DNA of 10,262 nucleotides from Dunaliella salina (Eukaryota; Chlorophyta; Chlorophyceae; Chlamydomonadales; Dunaliellaceae): NCBI GenBank assembly GCA_002284615.2, contig MU069753.1, positions 174,552-184,813 of the forward strand. The letters are read 5' to 3'. Below the pieces are notes generated by a model that saw nothing but the letters and a program-made list of their open reading frames with translations, made no database searches and was not told where the DNA came from. This document shows positions 1 to 6,259 of the stretch, piece after piece. Within the stretch, counting starts at the first letter, position 1; each line of letters begins with the position of its first letter. The position numbers and the translations under genes are program-made.

Positions 1-755
1 CACAGTGCCTCCTGTGCAGATAGAAAGTGCATCAACACTTTGGAATGCGGGTGCCTCAAATCAAGAGGGGATGCCCCACATCGTCTTTGAGGTTACCCCA
101 CACGTGTCGCCACGGGTAGGGAGGCTGCACAGCCATCCAAGAGCTGAAAGGCAGCTAGCTTGATGCAAAGTGTGATCTACTGCATCACTTGGTCACGCAA
201 CCAGTCGGATAAGGGTTAGGCATACACATACCATACCTGTGACCACCCCTTTTTTCAGCATTGAATTTCTTCATTACGCATCAGTACACACCCTGCTGGA
301 GGTTTTTTTTCTTGGATTACGTATTTTGTATTAAGGCTCTTTCCCCCCTTGTGTTACGCACCTTTTCCCCCTTCATAGAAAATTTTCCTTGAATCCGCAC
401 CTTTACGCACCCCCCTGGAAAGACCCCATTTCTCATTATGCACCCCTCGAAAAAAGATACATATAATGCATAATAGTCATTATGCATCATGGGTTGGTAC
501 GGTAGTATCACTTCTTTAAGATTTCATGCAGAAAGAGTTCTGCTGTTTACTTACTATTCCACGGTGGGTCAGACGCGGCCTTGAGAGTAACTGTGTGCAT
601 TCAATCATGTGAAATATGCATATGTCATGCATACACATTATTCTAAATTGCCAATTTTGGGTGGGAGGGCCTCTGGCAGTTCCGGCCCCGACAGGATGTC
701 CCAACCACCCTCCAATCACCCCCCTTAAATCCAGAAGGCCATATACATGAAACAT
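1..755. other. No gene recognised; degenerate repeats
   Basis: No reading frame here resembles a known family. Imperfect TTAYGCAYC motifs recur near 264, 353, 402 and 434, often followed by a C-rich run and CTGGA or CTCGA, so this may be a decayed tandem array. A short inverted repeat TGATGCA/TGCATCA lies at 161-187. A minus-strand open frame over 516-1001 has no recognisable domain and runs through the 17-bp tandem repeat, so I do not call it a gene. Confidence 0.5.
466..487. repeat. Perfect 9-bp inverted repeat with 4-nt spacer
   Basis: ATGCATAAT and ATTATGCAT are exact reverse complements separated by AGTC. The site is AT-rich and contains two ATGCAT palindromes. It could be a small cruciform or hairpin, or a dyad protein-binding site. 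There is no recognised gene next to it, so its role is unknown. Confidence 0.6.
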
Positions 756-803
756 GCCCAAGGTAGGCCACTGCCCAAGGTAGGCCACTGCCCAAGGTAG
801 GCC
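756..803. repeat. 17-bp tandem repeat, about 2.8 copies
   Basis: The unit GCCCAAGGTAGGCCACT occurs at 756-772 and 773-789, followed by a partial third copy up to about 803. The copies are identical, which suggests recent slippage or duplication. The array ends exactly where the putative left terminal inverted repeat CAGGGTTGCC begins. Confidence 0.85.
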
Positions 804-1025
804 AGGGTTGCCTAGTTCAGGGCTTGGCAAATAAGTTTGCGGATAGTTCGAAGCAGTTCGAGGTCTGACAAATTGTTCAAACGTGTGTTTGCCTGTTGTC
901 AGGAGGCTGGGAAGGGGGCAGAAATTGCGCCTCAACCACCTTGCCCCCCTCTCCCCTTGATCCCCCTTGCAGGAATGATGATGGGGAAGGACAAGGGACA
1001 TTTAGCACTAATGGTGGGATAATCA

Positions 1026-1061
1026 GGGGGTTTTAAGGGTTGCAGGGAGGGTGTCAGGGGG
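1026..1061 (+). other. G-quadruplex motif
   Basis: Five runs of three or more G occur on the plus strand, separated by loops of 6, 5, 1 and 5 nt (runs at 1026-1030, 1037-1039, 1045-1047, 1049-1051, 1057-1061). This fits the usual G3+N1-7 rule for an intramolecular quadruplex. It lies in a broadly G-rich stretch from about 980 to 1110. Confidence 0.6.
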
Positions 1062-1448
1062 TGGTCAAGGGGATGTCAGGGGGTGGTGCAAAAGTGGAAA
1101 GTACCAGCACCAGGCCTATCAGCCCAACAGTGCGGCTGCCGGTCCCTTAAAAAAAAAATCTGTAAAAGAAAAAACCAGGGGGGGTGCCAAGGGGTCTATG
1201 CTTGGCAGAGGGCATACAGTTCCAGAGGGGCTCAGCTATGCGAGTGCCTGAATATGCTCCTTTTCAGTACTTAAAGTGCGTCCACTCGCAGCCACATCAC
1301 CTGATTGGGACAATTCTAGGTTTTAAGTGCAGCTGGGGTTACAATCTACCAGGGCATATGCTCAGATTCGTGTCTGTTGTTTAAGTTTCACGCCGTGGCT
1401 AATAAGGCGCAGGCACTAAAATTGGAATAAATCAAGCTCTAGTGCTAA

Positions 1449-1530
1449 AGAAAGCTATGTTTGAACCAAGTTTGAAAGGTGCCCATTGAGAAAGCTACAT
1501 GTTTGAACCAAGTTTGAAAGGTGCCCATTG
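1449..1530. repeat. Tandem duplication of a 40/42-bp unit
   Basis: The block starting AGAAAGCTA and ending GGTGCCCATTG occurs at 1449-1488 and again at 1489-1530. The only clear difference is a 2-nt CA insertion in the second copy. Directly downstream, a 25-bp block GAGCATGCAAAAAA... is repeated at about 1548-1592, so local duplication has acted here more than once. Confidence 0.85.
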
Positions 1531-1777
1531 GGATGCCCATGTGCAGGGAGCATGCAAAAAACCATGAGCAGCGAGCATGCAAAAAAACATGGCAAAAAAC
1601 ACCTGTTTCCAGGCCTGGTAAAGTTCCACGAACTGAAGACCTCAAGTTTGCAAACAGTCAGGAGGCCCCAGTCAGCATAACTTTTGAACGTCATGTGTCA
1701 ATTCAAATAAAAACTCTATATTCGGAATCCTGACTTCAAGAGCTACTGATTGGTATATAAATGGGTCCGATCGGAGA

Positions 1778-1807
1778 GGGTCGGGGGTGGTGGGTGGCTG
1801 AGGGGGG
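1778..1807 (+). other. G-quadruplex motif, G-rich module A
   Basis: The runs GGG, GGGGG, GGG and GGGGGG are separated by loops of 2, 4 and 7 nt, matching the G3+N1-7 rule. The core GGGGGTGGTGGGTGG followed by AGGGGGGTCC is shared with the module at 2282-2306. That marks both as diverged copies of one internal repeat rather than independent G-rich runs. Confidence 0.6.
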
Positions 1808-2281
1808 TCCGACTTTTTGGAACCCCCTTTCCAGAATTTTTCTGAGCTACTTCTACAGGATTATAAACATAACATCGGATCCCTCAGCTCAAGAACTGTT
1901 GATTGGCACCCTCTTTGGAGAAATTGGTTAATAGGGGGGGGGCTCTGTGCATGAATCAGAGTCATTGCCACATGTCCAAGGTGTAGGCTGCTGAGGGTGT
2001 GGAGGCAAACATGCAGCAGACGAATCCAAACTTCCATGATAGAGACGAGGTGTAAATATTAAGTCCTTGCGTGGTGAAGTCAGAAGTTCAATTCATGAAC
2101 TTGCAAGCCAGTTGTGGGGGCCAGGAGGGGCAGCTTTGCATGGGCGTCCATTCCCCAGTTTGCCCAATAACTCTGCTCCAACCCAGCTTTGATTGCCATT
2201 AGTATGCAGGTGGACGGGGGATTGAAAGAGGAGCAGATTGGTACCCTTTTTGTCTGGATTGGGCACTGGAAGGGGGATTTT

Positions 2282-2306
2282 GGGGGTGGTGGGTGGGTCA
2301 GGGGGG
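2282..2306 (+). other. G-quadruplex motif, G-rich module B
   Basis: The runs GGGGG, GGG, GGG and GGGGGG have loops of 4, 1 and 3 nt, making this the tightest quadruplex motif in the window. It shares the core GGGGGTGGTGGGTGG and the following AGGGGGGTCC with the module at 1778-1807. The preceding GATTGG phrase also recurs near both modules and near 1899. Confidence 0.65.
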
Positions 2307-2356
2307 TCCCGCCCAAAATTTTAACATGAGGTCCTCTTCTTTTTTACCCTCCTGAA

Positions 2357-2412
2357 ACAGTTCAAACAATTCGAGTCCTCAAGCACAGTTCAAAAAATTT
2401 GAGTCCTCCAAC
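2357..2412. repeat. 28-bp direct repeat, 2 copies
   Basis: ACAGTTCAAACAATTCGAGT... (2357-2384) and ACAGTTCAAAAAATTTGAGT... (2385-2412) are adjacent 28-bp copies, both containing GAGTCCTC. They lie 30 to 80 bp inside the proposed right terminal inverted repeat. Subterminal repeats of this sort are a known feature of hAT ends, where transposase binds, but that reading depends on the element call. Confidence 0.7.
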
Positions 2413-2666
2413 ACATATTTCCTTGGACTGGGCAACCCTGATGTACACCATGTTTTCCTGTAAAAAAGGTGGATATGTACAGCATATGGATACGGAATCA
2501 GCCAACTCTACACATGCCTGAAGAAACAGGTCCTTAGTGGGACTAAGTCACAGTAGCCTGATGATGCACAAGTGAGCAACTTGTAGGCAGGTGACAGCTG
2601 CGTGCCTCCGTACCATTTCCAAGGTGTGACTGTACAGAATGGCGCATGCTGAAGTGTAGCCAGGAT

Positions 2667-2936
2667 CTGCAGCAGCTGGGGTATCTGCAGCAGCTGGGAT
2701 ACCTGCCGCAGCTGGGGTATCTGCAGCAGCTGGGGTATCTGCAGCAGCTCGGGTATCTGCAGCAGCTGGGGCATCTGCAGCAGCTGGGGTATCTGCAGCA
2801 GCTGGGGCATCTGCAGCAGCTGGGGCATCTGCAGCAGCTGGGGTATCTGCAGCAGCTGGGGTACCTGCAGCAGCTCGGGTATCTGCAGCAGCTGGGGTAT
2901 CTGCAGCAGCTGGGATACCTGCCGCAGCTGGGGCAT
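2667..2936. repeat. 18-bp minisatellite, 15 units
   Basis: Fifteen units of CTGCAGCAGCTGGGGTAT run head to tail without any indel. Each normal unit holds overlapping CTGCAG and CAGCTG palindromes. Because 18 is a multiple of three, long frames stay open: plus strand LQQLGY repeats, minus strand PAAADT repeats and minus strand LLQIPQ repeats. Only five positions of the unit vary (5, 12, 15, 16 and 18). The unit pair GGGATAC then CTGCCGCAG occurs both near the start (units 2-3) and at the end (units 14-15), pointing to a duplication of a block of units. No flanking sequence identifies a known protein, so whether it is coding is unresolved. Confidence 0.95.
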
Positions 2937-3119
2937 GCTCAGTCTGAGCCGTGATGGCCGTGAATGGAGGGGGAGTGCAGCCCGCACACGTATTGTTTGG
3001 TCTTTGGCAAATAGCACACTTCAATGTATGTGTCAAATTGTCAAGTTGTCAAATTGTTATTAGGATGCATTGAAATGTTTGCTTTATAAGTGACCCAAGT
3101 TTGGTTTTCAAACCTTGCT

Positions 3120-3480
3120 TTTGGTTTCCATTTCCATCTGTAACCTGTTCACTGCACCACGAGTATTCTCCCCAAAAAAAGCTGCATGGTACAGGGATCG
3201 GGAGGTCCTGGGTTCGATCCTAAGATGCCCTCGAGGCAGAGGCATACACAGCGAAAGACCCTTCCCTTTCCTCTGCTTTCCTTCCAAAACAAGCAGCCTC
3301 GCCTTCAAGCTGAAACCAAAGGAAAGGGCAGCAATTCTTCCACCAAAAATGCAGTTTTTTTGTAGAAAAGAAAGACCTCGGGCTTGCAGTCAGGCTTTGG
3401 ACACAAAATCTTCCTTTTCAACTGTCATCTGTGAACTGTATCACAAGTCTTCCAAAAAAGGAGGCCCCACCTTCAAGCTT
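3120..3480. repeat. Diverged dispersed/tandem repeat region
   Basis: CTTCCAAAACAAGCAGCCTC near 3291 and CTTCCAAAAAAGGAGGCCCC near 3448 are both followed by CCTTCAAGCT-type sequence. CATCTGTAACCTGT... near 3134 resembles CATCTGTGAACTGT... near 3426, each followed by a CACRAGT and CCAAAAAA stretch. These look like old partial duplications. A plus-strand open frame crosses the region (3115-3504), but its only internal similarity is this repetition and no domain is recognisable, so I do not call a gene. Confidence 0.5.
3179..3224 (+). repeat. tRNA-like internal promoter segment, possible SINE relic
   Basis: GTTCGATCC at 3212-3220 fits the RNA polymerase III B-box consensus GWTCRANNC and is preceded by GGAGGTCCTGG, as in the variable loop and T-arm of many tRNAs. 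AAGCTGCATGGTA at 3179-3191 resembles the A-box phrase TAGCTCAGTGGTA. The gap between the boxes is about 14 nt shorter than in a tRNA and the T-stem is imperfect, so this is not a functional tRNA gene. A tRNA-derived SINE head is the best reading; chance similarity cannot be excluded. Confidence 0.33.
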
Positions 3481-3875
3481 CTCCTCAGGGGTGGGGGCTA
3501 TTGAGCCGCTGGTGCATTTGGATGCTGGCAAGCTGCGCCCATCCGGCAGCTGTTTGGGGGGGCAGTGCTCGGCTGAAGTGCACACTGCAAACAGAGCAAT
3601 CAAGCTTCCTACTCAAAAACGCCCTCATGCCAGCTAGTGCTCGCGCTCGTCAGCTACAGGCTTTCTTGCTGTTTCGGCAGAGGAAAAATGACAATGACTG
3701 AATGCTCAGGGTTTAGGAAGCCTGTGAAGATGAGAGGCTAGCTCATACTGAGTAGAGCAGCGCAGTGGGTGGTGGGTTTGCGTGCTAACTTGCATGTGAG
3801 TCTTAACTTCGTACATGCAATAACATCCGCTACATATCACAGATAAAGAAAGGCACACAACTTTGTTTCTACTAA
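3481..3875. other. No gene recognised
   Basis: Short open frames exist on both strands around 3418-3701, but none shows a recognisable domain or convincing splice context. This would be the downstream flank of the minus-strand EGF gene if its last exon ends at 3876. No clear polyadenylation signal was identified. Confidence 0.45.
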
Positions 3876-3943
3876 TCATCTTATTCTACTCCCATTGTTC
3901 AAACCATGTTTGTGAAACATTCTCTTCTTTCGTGGAGCCCGAG
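3876..3943 (-). CDS. Candidate terminal exon with basic tail
   Basis: A strong acceptor, CTGTCTCCTTGCAG, ends at 3944 on the minus strand. In phase 1 it gives about 22 residues beginning P-RAPRKKRMFHKHG and then a TGA. RKKR would be a dibasic processing-type site if real. A competing acceptor (TTTCCTGGTCTCAG ending at 4086) also gives a short open exon in the same phase. The choice between them cannot be made without transcripts. Confidence 0.28.
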
Positions 3944-4756
3944 CTGCAAGGAGACAGTCAATTTGACTCTCAACAATATATTAAAGGTCACAAAACAGAC
4001 CCCTTTTGCAAACCTAACACAGCTTACACACTATGACTTAGGAGTCTAAACAGCAGAGGTGGCACGCCCTGTGTGAACTTGTTGGCTGAGACCAGGAAAG
4101 TGTGGCCAGGAAAGTGTGGCCACACCTCAGCACTGAGGGCACAGAGAACTAATTTGATGGCTAGAGAAGCCATTAACTTCAATCATGCTCTGAGGAGGGA
4201 GACACCTTTCAGTTCGAAAGACATAAACAGAAGGGTTATAACCCTTAAGCCTGCTGTGCAGTGCCAAGGTCAGCCACTAGTATAAACAACGTATCAAGCC
4301 CAGCTCTTTGCTGCGCATTCTGATCTGACCCTTCAAGAACCTAGAACATTGGCATAGGCAATGAAACTCCAATACTCACGTCCACAGTCTCCGCCATCCC
4401 AGTTTGGAGGGCAAACACAATCACCACAGTTCGTGGGCTCCGCAGTAATATTCTCTGCTCGCAGGTACCCCCCATTCTTGCATACAGGATCCTGCACTTC
4501 TATGGCTTTCCTGCAGACTACAGGCATGCCCAAGGCAGCACTTCAATAGCTGGAATATGCCCACAGTTTGTGATGAGCTGAGCGCACAGAGACAAAGATA
4601 CAGAAACAAAAATGGACAAGCAAAGGCAGCACACTCACTCTTGGCTATATCATCCGGGTTTGATGTTGGCACAGCATCCCCAGGACTCAGCAGGAACGCA
4701 CAGAGTAACAACAGAAGAGAGGGCATTGTCCAACCCTGCCATCTAGACTCTCTCAT
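3876..4756 (-). CDS. Putative secreted EGF-like domain protein, spliced gene model
   Basis: Three-exon model on the minus strand: exon 1 4756-4639, exon 2 4517-4380, exon 3 3943-3876 (stop TGA 3878-3876), giving about 107 residues. Exon 1 starts at ATG 4756 (a second ATG at 4726 is also possible) and encodes a basic start, then a leucine-rich core SLLLLLCAFLLS and SPGDA, a good signal peptide with likely cleavage after GDA. Its donor is A|GTGAGT. Exon 2 encodes one EGF-like module. Both donors are GTGAGT and both introns are phase 1, as in many extracellular modular genes. Introns are 121 and 436 nt. Exons 1 and 2 are well supported by peptide character and splice sites; exon 3 is much less sure. 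The protein would enter the secretory pathway; its partner is unknown. The (AC)n tract starts about 200 bp upstream of the ATG. More EGF exons could exist if exon 3 is wrong. Confidence 0.5.
4380..4517 (-). CDS. EGF-like module exon (phase 1-1)
   Basis: The frame reads CRKAIEVQDPVCKNGGYLRA, then a stretch ending in NCGDCVCPPNWDGGDCG. The cysteine pattern C-x9-C-NGG...C-x2-C-x-C-x8-C, with the terminal CxCPPNWxGxxC, is the EGF-like signature. NIT in the middle is a possible N-glycosylation site. The 138-nt exon is bounded by TGTAG| at 4519-4518 and |GTGAGT at 4379-4374. Both boundaries are phase 1, so the exon is symmetric and can be shuffled without breaking frame. A second in-frame phase 1 acceptor, CATAG|, lies 24 nt further downstream on the minus strand. 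An in-frame TGA just upstream of the acceptor shows that this frame must begin at a splice site rather than continue. Confidence 0.65.
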
Positions 4757-4958
4757 GTTTATTTTAAAATGCATGGATGGATCTGTAAGCGCAGATGTCT
4801 GAGCTAGTCCGTGTGGGCTTCCAATTGTACCAAACACTTGACTACTATCGTAAATTAAATGAATTCTTACACAAAAGTTTTCTGAATCAAAATTTGTGGG
4901 GCTGCACCGACCGAGCAGCATAAGTGTCAGGACCAGTACTCTTTGCAACGAGGTGGTG

Positions 4959-5224
<266 letters not shown>

Positions 5225-5265
5225 CTATCAATGATACCTAGTAATCCAAACCAGGGTTATTAAAT

Positions 5266-5350
5266 TGGCGAAAGCAAAAGTCTGCGCTGGACACTACAGT
5301 TCGCTAATCAGCTTGCATCAAGGAAAGACCCATCATCTAGCGTGATGGGC
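5266..5350 (-). mobile_element. LINE 3'-tail fragment 1
   Basis: On the plus strand, AAAAGTCTGCGCTGGA is followed by GCTTGCATCAAGGAAAGACC, then a perfect 7-bp hairpin CCCATCA-TCTAGCG-TGATGGG (5329-5349). The same order (A-rich run, TCTRCG, TGCAT, AAGGAAAGACCC, hairpin) recurs at 5703 and 8401, where the latter is joined to the end of a LINE reading frame. I therefore read this as a heavily 5'-truncated copy, sense strand minus. No coding part remains. Confidence 0.45.
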
Positions 5351-5414
5351 AACCAATCAAAATGGAGTTGGGAAGTTGGCAGCCATCCATCTGCTAGGAG
5401 TGAAAAAGCGCACA

Positions 5415-5470
5415 GGAAAAGTAAAAGTCTAAGTCTGTACTGGAGACAAAGCAACCTGTATGAAGGATAG
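5415..5470 (-). mobile_element. LINE 3'-tail fragment 2 (degenerate)
   Basis: GGAAAAGTAAAAGTCTAAGTCTGTACTGG and CTGTATGAAGGATAGAACC, in fragments, parallel the A-rich run, TCTGCGCTGG and TGCATCAAGGAAAGACC of fragment 1. The match is weaker and no hairpin or coding remnant was seen. Confidence 0.28.
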
Positions 5471-5524
5471 AACCAACAGTCAGTCAGCGCTGAGACTAAT
5501 AACTAGCCAACCGAAGGTCTGGTA

Positions 5525-5702
5525 ACAAACTAGCTACACTCCTGTGAATTCAGCGGATTCTCAGCCAGCTCGATGAATGCATGGTCCCATACATACACCA
5601 ATCAAAAGCTTGAGCTAAGGATTCAAAAGGTTCTGGCAAATCTGTGCATGATGTTTAAATGTATGCTTCATCATCATCATCCTCTCGCTGCCCCTGGTGA
5701 CG
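5525..5702. other. No gene recognised; short CAT repeat
   Basis: The stretch holds a (CAT/TCA)n microsatellite of about 5 units near 5668-5682 and otherwise nothing recognisable on either strand. Confidence 0.5.
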
Positions 5703-5790
5703 CCCCAAAAAATCTGCGGTGGATACTAAGCAGTGTGCATTAAGGAAAGACCCTGGGTAGGTAGAGTAGCTACTGAATCACCACACGATT
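5703..5790 (-). mobile_element. LINE 3'-tail fragment 3
   Basis: CCAAAAAATCTGCGGTGGAT followed by GTGCATTAAGGAAAGACCC closely repeats fragment 1 (AAAAGTCTGCGCTGGA and TTGCATCAAGGAAAGACCC). It lies directly next to the A-rich tail of the larger minus-strand copy at 5793, so two LINE tails appear stacked in the same orientation. Confidence 0.42.
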
Positions 5791-5792
5791 TT

Positions 5793-6258
5793 CAGAAAAG
5801 TAGAAAAGAACAGGAGAGAAGAACTACGCAGGCAGAGAAACACCTGCTCTTCCTACATCAATTAAGGAAAAGGAGACACATTGGCTCAAAGGAGCCGTGA
5901 GTCCCCTTCAACACAAGATTAGAGACAATCTAGGATCTGGAGGGTTACTAGAAGCACTGGGCTCTAGAACCTGGCTGTGAGAGGTGCTCTTTTTCTCAAT
6001 AGCGTGTCTAGTGGTAACAAGTTTGTAGGCATACTGAACTGAATGAGCATGGTGTTTTGAGCAAGCTTACCCAAGGCATAGTTTTAAAACTTGATGAAGG
6101 GTATGCTAATGAAACACGTTCCACCAATGCCCAGGAGAACAGGGTGAATTGTGCCAGCTTTTGCACTAATATGTTTGCAGAATTCTGCATGCTGCTGCTT
6201 TGCTGCGAGGTGTTTGAGCAAAACTTCAATTCAGTAAGGTAATTGCCTCTGTTGAACT
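5793..6258 (-). mobile_element. 5'-truncated, decayed RLE LINE copy, minus strand
   Basis: Read on the minus strand, this region is a diverged copy of the last part of the plus-strand LINE at 6242-7217. Shared stretches include CCCAGGAGAAYAGGGTGAAT, TCTGCATGCTGCTGCTTTGC, TCTGGAGGGTTACTAGAAGC and TACATCAATTAAGGAAAAGG on the plus strand here and their complements in the other copy. It ends on the 3' side with an interrupted A-rich tail (AGAAAAGTAGAAAAG near 5793-5808). A GGCTC-GAGCC hairpin at 5883-5896 matches the hairpin in the other copy. The 5' end is lost at about 6258, immediately against the other copy. Confidence 0.78.
5932..6258 (-). pseudogene. RLE LINE ORF, C-terminal fragment, broken
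   Basis: Piecewise translation on the minus strand gives NYLTELKFCSNT, then AAKQQHAEFCKHISAKAGTI, HPVLLGIGGT, then after a stop and length changes HAHSVQYAYKLVTTRHAIE and SASSNPPDP. Each piece aligns in order with the intact plus-strand frame (HLIEIKFCEDT, AAKQQHADLCKLIKAKAVTI, HPILLGVGGT, HAHSVQYAHKLVTIRRAIE, GASSNPPDPH). Part of the block after FC-x-x-T is deleted, an internal stop follows the GGT region, and the normal terminal stop codon is mutated. It retains the E-x-K pair of the endonuclease motif but not the PD motif, so it is non-functional. Confidence 0.75.
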
Positions 6259-6259
6259 C

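Larger units (their letters stand above)
803..2440. mobile_element. Putative non-autonomous hAT-like DNA transposon with imperfect TIRs
   Basis: The left end at 803 reads CAGGGTTGCCTAGTTCAGGG. The right end at 2440, read on the minus strand, is CAGGGTTGCCCAGTCCAAGG. They match at 17 of 20 positions and all three differences are transitions. A CAGGG start is typical of hAT superfamily termini. The flanking octamers AGGTAGGC (795-802) and ATGTACAC (2441-2448) agree at 5 of 8 positions and share a central TA, as in a decayed 8-bp target duplication. No transposase reading frame is visible inside, so any such element would be non-autonomous. The inside holds G-rich modules and tandem duplications, and a 28-bp direct repeat lies just inside the right end. 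A chance inverted match between unrelated repeats remains possible. Confidence 0.33.

Noticed and set aside
516..1001. 161-codon minus-strand open frame
   Set aside because: No recognisable domain, biased by the 17-bp tandem repeat and the C/G-rich region, and it crosses the putative transposon end.
3179..3224. Functional tRNA gene
   Set aside because: The A-B distance is too short, the T-stem is mismatched, and no acceptor stem or anticodon arm can be drawn.
3115..3504. 129-codon plus-strand open frame
   Set aside because: Its internal similarity reflects diverged DNA repeats; it includes the tRNA-like segment and has no known domain.
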